64,000 nucleotides of DNA, from positions 399,252 through 463,251 of the forward strand of contig NZ_JAFEVR010000009.1 of assembly GCF_017352375.1 (NCBI RefSeq). The letters run 5' to 3'. This DNA comes from Mycolicibacterium sp. S2-37 (GTDB lineage Bacteria; Actinomycetota; Actinomycetes; Mycobacteriales; Mycobacteriaceae). A program made the position numbers and the translations under genes. The notes under the pieces were generated by a model. It did no database searches and was not told the origin of the DNA. It was given only the letters and a program-made list of their open reading frames with translations. Positions 16,853-24,976 of this stretch are shown in pieces (positions within the stretch are counted from its first letter, which is position 1; every line of letters starts with the position of its first letter).

Positions 16853-18147
16853 GGCAGCACCGCCGTCACGATCGTGGGGCCGGTGGCGGGGCTGGTGACC
16901 GTCAGCGTGCCGCGCGCCGCGCGCACCCGCTCGTCGAGCCCACGCAGACCGGTGGCGTTGCCGTCGTCGGTGATGGCGGCGCCGCCGCGCCCGTCGTCGA
17001 ACACCGACACGTGCAGTACGTCGGCGGGCTCGTCGAGCCGCACGGTGACCACGGCCTGCCGGGCCTGTGCGTGTTTGGCCACGTTGGTCAGCGCCTCGGC
17101 GACCACGAAGTACGCGACCGACTCCACCTCGTCGGGCAGCCGCCGTGGCAGGTGAAGATCGAGAGTGGTTGGCACTCCGCTGTTCTCGGTGCGCTGCACC
17201 ACCGCTGACAGCGCTGCGTCCAGTCCCCGGTCGGCGAGGATGGTTGGCGCGATCCCGCGTACCACGTTGCGCAGATCGACCAGCGCGTTCTTCGCCTCGT
17301 CGTGGGCCTCGGTGATGAGCTGTTTGGCGGCGGGCAGGTCGCTGTCGAGCTTGGTCTGCGCCAATCCGATCGCCATCGCCAGCGACACCAGCCTGGGCTG
17401 GACACTGTCGTGCAGATCGCGTTCGATGCGGTGGCGTTCGGTCTGAGCCGACGACATCGCGCCCACCCGAGCATCGTTCAACGCGTTCACCTGGTGCTTC
17501 AACACCGCGGTCGGCGACGGCGGAAGCATGCGCCGGTCGATCGCCGCGTCCAGCATCGGTGCGAAGACAAGGATCGCGACGGCGCCGACGGCGGCGACGC
17601 CGGCAAGCAACCAGGCCAGGATGGGGGACGGCGACCACAGCCCGGCATCGGCGTCGCTCTGCCTGACCGCGATGGCCGCCGCGGGCCCGACGAACGCCAG
17701 CACCAGCAGTATGAACGCGATACCGGTGGCGGCCATGTCGTAGAGCAGCCGCAGATAGTGATGCGCCGCCCCCTTCCAGAAGCGGGCGCTCCCGGCATCG
17801 AGCCACAGCTGGTGCAGCCAGCGCTGAACGCCTCTGTAGCGCGAGAGCGGCCGCGGCGGCACCGGGATCCGCAGCCCGAACACGGCCTCGCTGCGTAACC
17901 GCTCAAGCCATTCCACGCCCCGCATCAGGTAGATGAATGCCACGGCGGCCAGGGCGAATCCGATTCCCGACGGGATCGAGGTGATCCCGATGATCAGGAT
18001 CGCCAGCGGTATCCAGAACCACACGACGCCGATCGCCGCGCCGGTCACCATCGATGCGGTGGCGACGACGCCGATGTGGCGACCCGGGGTGGTGGCGCCG
18101 CTCACGGCGACGGCGGCCGGTGCGGACTCGGTGCTGATGGCGACCAT
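16840..18147 (-). CDS. NarL-type sensor histidine kinase (HisKA_3)
   Basis: 435 residues. The N-terminal half has four or more hydrophobic segments (about 30-85 and 140-205), a sensor arrangement common in actinobacterial kinases with little extracytoplasmic sequence. The dimerisation/phosphoacceptor box is ERHRIERDLHDSVQPRL with His in DLHD. The ATPase domain has AEALTNVAKHAQAR and DDGRGGAA. First gene of the kinase-regulator-DUF4097 operon. A 95-base gap with a strong palindrome separates it from the divergent transporter. Confidence 0.92.
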   Translation of the reverse strand: MVAISTESAPAAVAVSGATTPGRHIGVVATASMVTGAAIGVVWFWIPLAILIIGITSIPSGIGFALAAVAFIYLMRGVEWLERLRSEAVFGLRIPVPPRPLSRYRGVQRWLHQLWLDAGSARFWKGAAHHYLRLLYDMAATGIAFILLVLAFVGPAAAIAVRQSDADAGLWSPSPILAWLLAGVAAVGAVAILVFAPMLDAAIDRRMLPPSPTAVLKHQVNALNDARVGAMSSAQTERHRIERDLHDSVQPRLVSLAMAIGLAQTKLDSDLPAAKQLITEAHDEAKNALVDLRNVVRGIAPTILADRGLDAALSAVVQRTENSGVPTTLDLHLPRRLPDEVESVAYFVVAEALTNVAKHAQARQAVVTVRLDEPADVLHVSVFDDGRGGAAITDDGNATGLRGLDERVRAARGTLTVTSPATGPTIVTAVLPCAS

Positions 18148-18203
18148 GACTCAAACCTAGGGACTGTCGCCGGGCGGCGACACAGCGTTTCCCCGCGAAG
18201 TGG

Positions 18204-18235
18204 GCGGGGGTTAACCCCCGCACCTGCCGTAACCT
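18204..18235 (+). promoter_or_regulatory. 18-base perfect palindrome and -10 box before the TDT transporter
   Basis: gcgggggttaacccccgc at 18204-18221 is a perfect 18-base palindrome. Eight bases later TAACCT (18230-18235) lies seven bases before the GTG at 18243, so transcription would be nearly leaderless and the palindrome would cover the -35 position. It is a strong operator candidate, possibly for the adjacent NarL-type regulator or an unlinked repressor. Confidence 0.6.
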
Positions 18236-18242
18236 CAGCGCG

Positions 18243-19391
18243 GTGATGGCGACGCCGCGGACAGTCGGCAGCCCGAACGGGTTCGGCCGGCTCAGCCATC
18301 TCGGTCCGAACTGGTTCGCCTCGGTGATGGGCACCGGCATCGTGGCCACCGCCGGTGCGGGGCTGCCCGTCCAGGTGCCGGGGCTGCGGGGATTCGCCGA
18401 GGTGGTGTGGGTGATCGCCACGGCGTGGATGTCGTTCCTCATCGTCACCGTCGGCGCGCACTGGGTGCGCCATCCGAGCGTGGTGCGCAGTCATGCCCGC
18501 AACCCGCAGATGGCGCACTTCTACGGGGCCGCACCCATGGCGTTGATGACGGTGGGCGGCGGGGCGATCCTCGTGGGCCCCGACCTCATCGGCGCGCATG
18601 CGGCGCTGGTGGTCAGCTGGGTGCTGTGGACGGCCGGCACCGTCGGCGGCCTGTTCACCGCGATGAGCATTCCGTACCTCATGTTCACCCAGTACCGCGT
18701 CGAACCCGACGCGGCGTTCGGCGGGTGGCTGATGCCGGTGGTGCCACCGATGGTCTCGGCGGCGACCGGGGCGCTGCTCCTCCCGCACATGTCGCCGGGA
18801 ACCGGTCGGGAGACCCTGTTCTACGGGTGTCTGGCGATGTTCGGTTTGTCGCTGATCGCGTCTTTCATCATCATCACGATGGTCTGGAGCCGGCTGGCCC
18901 ATTACGGCACCTCGGGAACCGCGCGAGTGCCGACGCTGTGGATCGTCCTCGGCCCGCTCGGCCAGTCCATCACCGCGGCAGGCCTTCTCGGCGGATACGC
19001 GACCCTGGCCGTATCGGCGCAGCGCGCGGACGGGCTGGCGACCATGTCGATCGTTCTCGGCGTTCCGATCTGGGGTTTCGCGGTGCTGTGGATCGCGTTG
19101 GCGACAGCGTTGACCGTGCGCACGATGCGCCGTGGGATGCCGTTCGCGCTCACCTGGTGGAGTCTGACGTTTCCGGTCGGGACGTTCGTCACCGGAACCA
19201 CCCAGCTGGCCGTCCATACGGGCCTGCCGGCCTTCGAGTGGGCGGCGGCGCTGGCGTACGCCGCGCTGCTGGGAACCTGGATCCTGGTGGCCGCGCGGAC
19301 ATTCGGTGGCAGCCTTCGTGGTCAGCTGTTCACGCCGCCGTCGTCGGATCCGGTGCGCGCGGTCAAGGAGAACCCGCGTTCACCGCGATGA
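18243..19391 (+). CDS. TDT-family (TehA/Mae1/SLAC1-like) membrane transporter
   Basis: 382 residues with about ten membrane segments. The N-terminal signature GPNWFASVMGTGIVATAGAG is typical of the tellurite-resistance/dicarboxylate transporter family. Members export sulfite, transport malate or conduct anions; the substrate is open. The start can be the GTG at 18243 or the ATG at 18246. It heads an apparent operon with an F420-type oxidoreductase 27 bases later and a DUF899 protein. Confidence 0.85.
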   Translation: MMATPRTVGSPNGFGRLSHLGPNWFASVMGTGIVATAGAGLPVQVPGLRGFAEVVWVIATAWMSFLIVTVGAHWVRHPSVVRSHARNPQMAHFYGAAPMALMTVGGGAILVGPDLIGAHAALVVSWVLWTAGTVGGLFTAMSIPYLMFTQYRVEPDAAFGGWLMPVVPPMVSAATGALLLPHMSPGTGRETLFYGCLAMFGLSLIASFIIITMVWSRLAHYGTSGTARVPTLWIVLGPLGQSITAAGLLGGYATLAVSAQRADGLATMSIVLGVPIWGFAVLWIALATALTVRTMRRGMPFALTWWSLTFPVGTFVTGTTQLAVHTGLPAFEWAAALAYAALLGTWILVAARTFGGSLRGQLFTPPSSDPVRAVKENPRSPR

Positions 19392-19418
19392 GTCGCACCG
19401 GCATGGAAGAATCGCTGC

Positions 19419-20312
19419 GTGCAGATCGGAATGACCATGCCGGTGATGGAGCCCGATCTCGACGCGACCCTGCTGCGGTCCTGGGCCCAGACGGTGGACG
19501 ATGGGCCCTTCTCCTCGCTGTGTTGGGGTGAGCGCATCGCCTTCAGCAATCCCGACAGCCTGACCCTGCTCGGCGCGCTGGCCGCGTGGACGGACCGGGT
19601 GCGGCTGGTGACCACGGTGATCGTGCCGCAGTTACACGACCCGGTCATGCTCGCCAAGGCTCTGGCGACGGGGGACCTCGTCAGCGGGGGACGGCTCACC
19701 GTCGGCATCGGCGTCGGCGGCCGCCACGAGGACTATCGGGCGGTCGGCGCCGATCCGGCCACCCAGACCATGCGGGGTATGGCCGAACGCGTCGCCGTCA
19801 TGAAGCGGGTGTGGGCCGGCGAGAAGATCACCGACTCGGTGCTGCCGGTGGGGCCTGCGTCGGTGCAGCCCGGCGGGCCTCCGCTGATGGTCGGCACGAT
19901 CGGCCCGAAGACGGTGCGCAGCGCGGCGTCCTGGGCCCAGGGCATGGCCGGGACGATCCTCGACCTCGACGTCGGAAAGCAGGCGGAGCTCTTCGACGTC
20001 GCGCGCGACGCATGGGCGCAGGCGCAGAAGCCCGCACCACACCTCGCCACGTCGTTCTGGTTCGCCGTCGGTGACCGGGACACGGCACGCGCACAGATGC
20101 ACCGGCATCTGCGGCGCTACATGAACTGGATTCCCGCCGAGTACGTCGACGCCATGGCGCCCGACACGGGGTTCGCCGGGAACGAGGACGAGCTGATCGA
20201 CGTTCTCCAGCGGTTCGCCGACATCGGCACCGACGAGGTGCACCTGATCCCGACGAGCTCGGACATCGAGCAGTTGGCCCGGGTAGCCGATGCGGTGAAG
20301 CGGTTCGGCTGA
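19419..20312 (+). CDS. LLM-class (F420-dependent type) oxidoreductase
   Basis: 297 residues from a GTG at 19419. Luciferase-like monooxygenase fold: VQIGMTMPVMEPDL at the start, LTLLGALAAWTDRVRLVTTV, GRLTVGIGVGGRHEDYRAVG and PPLMVGTIGPKTVRSAA. In mycobacteria this family mostly uses coenzyme F420, although FMN-dependent members exist. Substrate unknown. Three bases separate it from the DUF899 gene, so the two are co-expressed. Confidence 0.85.
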   Translation: MQIGMTMPVMEPDLDATLLRSWAQTVDDGPFSSLCWGERIAFSNPDSLTLLGALAAWTDRVRLVTTVIVPQLHDPVMLAKALATGDLVSGGRLTVGIGVGGRHEDYRAVGADPATQTMRGMAERVAVMKRVWAGEKITDSVLPVGPASVQPGGPPLMVGTIGPKTVRSAASWAQGMAGTILDLDVGKQAELFDVARDAWAQAQKPAPHLATSFWFAVGDRDTARAQMHRHLRRYMNWIPAEYVDAMAPDTGFAGNEDELIDVLQRFADIGTDEVHLIPTSSDIEQLARVADAVKRFG

Positions 20313-20315
20313 CCG

Positions 20316-20987
20316 ATGACCGATTCTGGCATGCCACCGCTCGTATCCCGCGGACAGTGGGAGCAGGCTCGTGCCGAACTCCTGGCTCGGGAGAAGGAGC
20401 TGACTCGTCTCAAGGATTCGGTGAGCGCGGCGCGTCGGCGGATGCCGATGGTGGAGGTGACCGAGCCGTACGCATTCGACAGCGAGACCGGCCGCGTCGG
20501 CCTGCTCGACCTCTTCGACGGACGCCGCCAGTTGATCGTGCAGCACTTCATGTTCGGCAGCGACTGGAAACAGGGCTGCGAGGGCTGCTCGATGATGGCC
20601 GACCACCTCGGACCGCTGTCGCACCTGCACGCGAAGGACACCTCGCTGGTGCTGGTGTCGCGGGCGCCGTTGAGCAAGCTCTTGGCTTTCCGCGACCGGA
20701 TGGGTTGGGACCTGCCGTGGGTGTCATCGGGTGCGTCCACGTTCAACGAGGACTATCACGTGACGGTCGACGGCGAGGAGCGGCACGGCATCAGCGTGTT
20801 CCTGCGCGACGGCAACCGCGTGTTCCACACCTGGTCGACCTACCGGCGCGGGGAGGAGCCGTTCATGGTCGTGTTCGACCTGCTCGACCTCACGCCGTAC
20901 GGAAGGCAGGAGACCTGGGAGGACTCACCGCCCGGATGGCCACAGCAGCCGCCGTACGAGTGGATGCGGCTGCACGACTCCTACTGA
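20316..20987 (+). CDS. DUF899 thioredoxin-like protein
   Basis: 223 residues. The DUF899 signature region is clear: QLIVQHFMFGSDW followed by GCEGCSMMADHLGPLSHL, a CxxC pair in the position of a thioredoxin-like active site, and later NEDYHVTV and FHTWSTYRRGEEP. The family is related to peroxiredoxin/AhpC folds but its biochemical role is not established. Third gene of the TDT-LLM-DUF899 set, convergent with the proline-rich secreted protein. Confidence 0.85.
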   Translation: MTDSGMPPLVSRGQWEQARAELLAREKELTRLKDSVSAARRRMPMVEVTEPYAFDSETGRVGLLDLFDGRRQLIVQHFMFGSDWKQGCEGCSMMADHLGPLSHLHAKDTSLVLVSRAPLSKLLAFRDRMGWDLPWVSSGASTFNEDYHVTVDGEERHGISVFLRDGNRVFHTWSTYRRGEEPFMVVFDLLDLTPYGRQETWEDSPPGWPQQPPYEWMRLHDSY

Positions 20988-20991
20988 ACCG

Positions 20992-21528
20992 TCACCACAG
21001 CCGGGGCAGGCCCAGCGGGTTGAACGGATCCGGTGGCGGGGGAAGGCCCAGCGGGTTGAGCGGATTGATGCGCGGGGGTGGCGGTGGCGGTGGCAACCCG
21101 AGGGGATTGAGCGGGTTGATCTCCGGCGGTGGTGGCAGACCCAGCGGGTTGAACGGGTTGATGGCCGGCGGTGGCGGCAGACCGAGCGGGTTCAGCGGAT
21201 TGATGCTCGGCGCGGAGGGAGGCGGGACATTCAGTGCGGGCGGGTTGAAGACGATCGGAATCGCGAGATCGGGAACGACATCGGGCAACGGGATGTTCAC
21301 CGGAACCGTCGCGTTGGCTTCCACCGGCGACGGCAGATTGCTCACGTTCTTGGCGATCTCCTCGGAGATCTGCGGCGGGATCTCCCAGCGCGGTTCGGCG
21401 TTCTCCTCTCGTTGCTCGTCGGTGTTCTGCTCCGGCTCCGCTGCGGCGACGCCCGCGCCCAACAGGGCAGCGGGCATGCCGACGACACCGATGATGGATG
21501 CCGCGGCCAGGACGCGTTTGATGTTCAC
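20992..21528 (-). CDS. Secreted proline-rich protein with NPLNPLGLP repeats
   Basis: 178 residues from the GTG at 21528, which has aagggg six bases upstream; a TTG at 21534 would sit directly on that ribosome-binding site and is less likely. A Sec signal peptide (about 1-30) ends GAGVAAAEP. A short acidic region follows, then a Pro/Asn/Leu domain with five near-identical copies of NP(L/F)NPLGLPPPP covering about the last 85 residues and ending in RLW. The DNA repeats lie at about 21000-21210. Low-complexity proline-rich secreted proteins are frequent in mycobacterial envelopes; no known family could be named and no catalytic motif is seen. Confidence 0.72.
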   Translation of the reverse strand: MNIKRVLAAASIIGVVGMPAALLGAGVAAAEPEQNTDEQREENAEPRWEIPPQISEEIAKNVSNLPSPVEANATVPVNIPLPDVVPDLAIPIVFNPPALNVPPPSAPSINPLNPLGLPPPPAINPFNPLGLPPPPEINPLNPLGLPPPPPPPRINPLNPLGLPPPPDPFNPLGLPRLW

Positions 21529-21694
21529 GATCAACCCCTTGAAATGGAAACCGCTTCATCATAGGCGCCGGGTCGGGCCCATGGGCGTCTACAGCGATTG
21601 TCAGCCTCGGCGTCTACGTCATCGAACTGGCCGTCCGCTTCACCGGGACGGGATGGATTGTGCGCGCGTGCCACCGGGATGACCGCTCACCTCG

Positions 21695-23035
21695 CTAGCC
21701 GACGATCCGCTCCGCCTCCCGCAATCCGCTGAGGTATGCCCCGTGCACGGTGCCGAAGTACTCGGGGTTGGTGGCTTCGCCGGCGAACAGCAGGCCCTCT
21801 CCGAGGGGTTCGCCGAGCGCGTCCATGTCGTCAGGGCTCGACCCGACGGCGAGGAAGCTGTAGGAACCGCGGGCGTACGGGTCACTTCCCCACCGGGTGA
21901 CGAGGGATCCGGTCGGCTGCGGCGCCCCGAGGGCGGTGACCAGCTCGGCCACCGCGTCGGCGTCGGGCAGCGACTCCCGTGACCACGCGGCCTCGCCGCC
22001 GCGCAATCCGATCAACACCGGCCGGTCGGTGAACCACAGGCCGTTGACCAGGTCGGTGACCGGTTGATCGGCGCCGACGAGGCCGATCATCGGTCGGTCC
22101 CGCGGCCAGAACGGCTCGTCGAACGTGACCACCACCTTGTTCAGCAGTCCGAACCCCAGACGTTCTATCGCACCGCGTTTGGCGTCGGGCAGCGGTGGAT
22201 CGAAGGCGATGGCGCCGGCTTTGAGCACTCCGAGCGGAACCGTCACGATGACCCGGTCGGCCGTCACCGGGCCCCGGGACGTCTCGATGTGCACCGGTGA
22301 CGACCGGTGGGAGATCCGGGTCACCTCGGTGGACTTCCTGATGTCCAGTCGCTGTGCGAGCCGTTCGGACAGCTGGGTGTAGCCGCCGGGCAGCAGGACA
22401 TCCGGTCCGTCGAGTTCTTCCTCGCTGCCGAACCAGCGCAGTGACATCTGGCCAGGATCGGCGGCGTACTCGCCGGCGATCCGCGACGTCACGTTCCAGG
22501 CCACCAGTGGGTCGCCGAGATCCGCGACCCCGACCAGGCCGTCGGCGAGTGTGTCGTTCAGATCTGCTGTGGCACTGCGGATGTCGAGCTGTTCGGCGAT
22601 CGGTGGCCAGCCGGCCGATGCGACCGCCGCGGCGCCGGGATCGACCGCTCCACCCGGTCGGAGCAACACGAAGTCCTCGAAGTCGGTCGCCACAGTCCTG
22701 GCGCCGACATCGTGCGCGAGCGACAGGAGCGGATTGCCGTCGGTGCCGTGGATCCATGACGCACCGACGTCGATGGGCAATCCGAGTGAGGTGTCGGTGC
22801 TGGTGCGGCCGCCGATCCTGTCGCGGGCCTCCAAAACCGTGACACGGACGCCGGAGTCGGCGAGCCGTCGCGCCGCGGCAAGTCCGGAGAATCCGGCGCC
22901 GACCACCACGACATGCTCGGCGTCGGTGTCCGCACCCGGAGGTGGTGAGGGTTCGTCGCCGCAGCCTGGAACCAGTGACGCCGCGACGAGCGCGCCCAGG
23001 CCCAGGGTGAATTCGCGGCGTCCGACCCCGGGCAT
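21695..23035 (-). CDS. Flavin amine oxidase with Tat-type lipoprotein signal
   Basis: 446 residues. The N-terminus GRREFTLGLGALVAASLVPGC combines a twin-arginine motif with a lipobox (LVPGC, lipidated Cys at about residue 25), so the enzyme is probably folded with FAD, exported by Tat and anchored outside. The FAD-binding Rossmann motif is VVVVGAGFSGLAAARRLADSG, followed by EARDRIGGRTST and the C-terminal LLFAGEATNPEYFGTVHGAYLSG of monoamine/polyamine oxidases. Substrate unknown. Same strand as the PGRS-like genes but separated from them by a terminator-like hairpin. Confidence 0.88.
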   Translation of the reverse strand: MPGVGRREFTLGLGALVAASLVPGCGDEPSPPPGADTDAEHVVVVGAGFSGLAAARRLADSGVRVTVLEARDRIGGRTSTDTSLGLPIDVGASWIHGTDGNPLLSLAHDVGARTVATDFEDFVLLRPGGAVDPGAAAVASAGWPPIAEQLDIRSATADLNDTLADGLVGVADLGDPLVAWNVTSRIAGEYAADPGQMSLRWFGSEEELDGPDVLLPGGYTQLSERLAQRLDIRKSTEVTRISHRSSPVHIETSRGPVTADRVIVTVPLGVLKAGAIAFDPPLPDAKRGAIERLGFGLLNKVVVTFDEPFWPRDRPMIGLVGADQPVTDLVNGLWFTDRPVLIGLRGGEAAWSRESLPDADAVAELVTALGAPQPTGSLVTRWGSDPYARGSYSFLAVGSSPDDMDALGEPLGEGLLFAGEATNPEYFGTVHGAYLSGLREAERIVG

Positions 23036-23092
23036 GGCGCCGACGCTAGACCGGCGCGCTGATCTTGAAGGCCAGTTCGCGAAAACGACGAA

Positions 23093-23124
23093 ACCGGGGC
23101 GCCGGCCACAGCCGACGCCCCGGT
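23093..23124 (-). terminator. Rho-independent terminator downstream of PGRS-like gene 1
   Basis: Nine-base perfect arms accggggcg (23093-23101) and cgccccggt (23116-23124) enclose a 14-base loop. Read on the minus strand, the hairpin is followed by the T-rich run TTTCGTCGTTTTC, a good terminator placed 22 bases after the stop of the 23146 gene. Confidence 0.75.
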
Positions 23125-23145
23125 GCTCATCTCATCGGTGCAGTT

Positions 23146-24597
23146 CTAGCCTGCAGAGCCTCCGTCGGCACCGTTGGCGCCGTCGGCGCCGCGGGGACCC
23201 TGATTGCCCGCATCGCCCGTGTTGCCGGCCGTGCCGCCGGCCGCGACACCACCGGCTCCACCGGCGCCACCCGGGCCGCCCGCGGCACCCTTACCGCCGA
23301 CACCGCCCTTGCCGCCCTTTCCAGCAGTACCGCCGGAGCCGAGCAGACCAGAAGCGCCGCCGGCGCCTGGAGCTCCACCGTCGCCACCATTACCGCCCGC
23401 ACCGCCCGGACCGCCGTCGCCGCCCTTACCGCCGTCGCCGCCAACATTGCCACCGAGGTTGACACCGACGACGGTGCCGCCGAGACCGCCGATACCGCCA
23501 GGACCGCCGACGGCGAAGCTATCGCCGCCGTCACCGCCGCCGCCGCCGTTACCACCGGGTCCGCCGGCGCCGAACAGGCCGCCCCGACCGCCGGCACCGC
23601 CCGGTCCGCCGGCGGTGCCGTCGCCGCCAGCGAGTCCGGCTCCGCCGTTGCCGCCGTTGCCGCCGTTGCCGCCGGTCGCCGGTCCGCCCGCCACGGAGGT
23701 GGCGATGCCGCCGGCACCACCGATGCCGCCAGCACCGCCGCCGGGCGCGCCGTTTCCGCCGTTGCCGCCGACGCCGCCGGTCGCCCCTACGCCTATGATG
23801 GCGAGCGCGGTACCGCCTGCACCACCGATGCCGCCCACGCCGAGGACGCCGACACCGGTTCCATTACCCCCCGCGCCGCCCGGGCCGCCCACTGCGGGCT
23901 GCCCCGGGAGGGCGACTGCGGGCAGGCCGATGGTTCCGAGGCCACCGGGGATACCGCCCAGGAGCGGATTGGCGAGGGCGACGGGTCCGTCGACCCCGTT
24001 GCCACCGTTACCGCCGGCACCGCCGCGGCCGAACAGTCCCAGGAAGCCGGCGTCACCGCCATTGCCGCCGGCGCCGCCGGCGGTGCGCTCACCGACCACC
24101 CCGAGCAGCGGATCGACGCCGTCACCGCCATTACCACCGTTACCGCCGTTGCCGAAGAACGCGAAGATGCCGGCGTTGCCGCCGTTGCCCCCGTTCGCTC
24201 CTGCTCCGCCGTTGCCGCCGAAGCCGCCGCTGCCGTAGAAGAAGCCGCCGTTACCGCCGTTGCCGCCTGCCTGGCCCGGAAGCAGACCGGCTGCACCGTC
24301 GCCGCCGCTGCCGATGAAGAAGCCGGCATTGCCGCCGTCCGCGCCGGGCAGCGCCGCGTCGATGCCGTTGCCGATGAAGATGTTCAGGATCGGGATGAAC
24401 CCGGCGATGTCGAGCAGGGGGTCGAGCGGGTCACTCGATTGCTGGGGCAGCGGGGTCGCCGGTGCTGCCTGCGCTGTGCCCGGCAGGGCGATGAGCGCCG
24501 CGGCGGGAGCCGCCAGCATCAGCCCGGTCCCTGCGATCGCGGCGCTCGTGGCCTTGATCGGACGGCCCGCGCGCTTGGCCTTCGAGTGTTTGCCCAT
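23146..24597 (-). CDS. Secreted PGRS-like glycine-rich protein 1 (no PE domain)
   Basis: 483 residues from the ATG at 24597; the open frame extends upstream but MGKHSKAKRAG matches the starts of the two paralogues and follows aaaggac. A Sec signal peptide (about 1-44) ends GTAQA. Next comes DPLLDIAGFIPILNIFIGNGI, shared by all three paralogues with small changes, then about 400 residues of GG(N/A/D)GG repeats with periodic F(F/Y)GSGG and FGNGG elements, as in PE_PGRS repeat domains. The last 40 residues become collagen-like G-x-y triplets (GNTGDAGNQGPRGADG). No PE domain, no membrane anchor and no Cys in the mature part. Expected at the surface or secreted; function unknown. Confidence 0.82.
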   Translation of the reverse strand: MGKHSKAKRAGRPIKATSAAIAGTGLMLAAPAAALIALPGTAQAAPATPLPQQSSDPLDPLLDIAGFIPILNIFIGNGIDAALPGADGGNAGFFIGSGGDGAAGLLPGQAGGNGGNGGFFYGSGGFGGNGGAGANGGNGGNAGIFAFFGNGGNGGNGGDGVDPLLGVVGERTAGGAGGNGGDAGFLGLFGRGGAGGNGGNGVDGPVALANPLLGGIPGGLGTIGLPAVALPGQPAVGGPGGAGGNGTGVGVLGVGGIGGAGGTALAIIGVGATGGVGGNGGNGAPGGGAGGIGGAGGIATSVAGGPATGGNGGNGGNGGAGLAGGDGTAGGPGGAGGRGGLFGAGGPGGNGGGGGDGGDSFAVGGPGGIGGLGGTVVGVNLGGNVGGDGGKGGDGGPGGAGGNGGDGGAPGAGGASGLLGSGGTAGKGGKGGVGGKGAAGGPGGAGGAGGVAAGGTAGNTGDAGNQGPRGADGANGADGGSAG

Positions 24598-24976
24598 AGG
24601 AAAGTCCTTTCGTTGTGGAAGAAAGATCCCGCTCCAGCAAGCTAGCATCACTGACTTCGGTCGTTGTCGCAATTTCGTGGGGTGGATACGTGTCTTCATC
24701 CGTGCATAGCTGAGGCGAAGATGTGCGCAGGGTAGCTGAGAGCCCTGATCGGCATTCCAACCGGGTGCCCTGATCCGCGGTCAGCCTGTGAGCTCCTGGG
24801 AAGGCCGATGACGGTCTGCGCCCGGTGAGACCCTCGGGATCATGTACTCACGGTTTTCTCAGGTAAATCCTAGGTTACGCGGATAGCCGACAAGGGCACG
24901 GTTGTCGGCTCCACCCTGGCCTAATCGACCTTCGACGACGTATCAGCAAATAACCGTCAGTTCGTTGTCGGCGGAC
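24598..24976. other. Intergenic region between PGRS-like genes 1 and 2
   Basis: 379 bases without a convincing gene. It holds the promoter-like element of gene 1 at its left end and, at 24886-24909, a perfect seven-base inverted repeat (gccgaca/tgtcggc, 10-base loop) about 70 bases past the gene 2 stop. That hairpin could be a weak terminator for gene 2 but has no T run. The base composition is noticeably less GC-rich than the flanking genes. Nothing else was recognised. Confidence 0.6.
24634..24649 (-). promoter_or_regulatory. Shared promoter-like element of PGRS-like gene 1
   Basis: On the minus strand this reads gatgcTAGCTTgctgg, about 40 bases before the ATG at 24597. The same pattern (gcTASSTTGCTG-like) occurs at equal distance before both paralogues. 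TAGCTT could be the -10 box of a transcript with a short leader. Confidence 0.5.

Noticed and set aside
23065..24645. 526-codon plus-strand frame and similar Thr/Ala- or Pro-rich frames opposite the PGRS-like genes
   Set aside because: Products of the repeat codons read in reverse; the minus-strand frames have signal peptides, conserved linkers and ribosome-binding sites, these do not.
24886..24909. Hairpin taken as terminator of PGRS-like gene 2
   Set aside because: Seven-base arms are perfect but no T-rich tract follows on either strand, so it is mentioned only within the intergenic entry.
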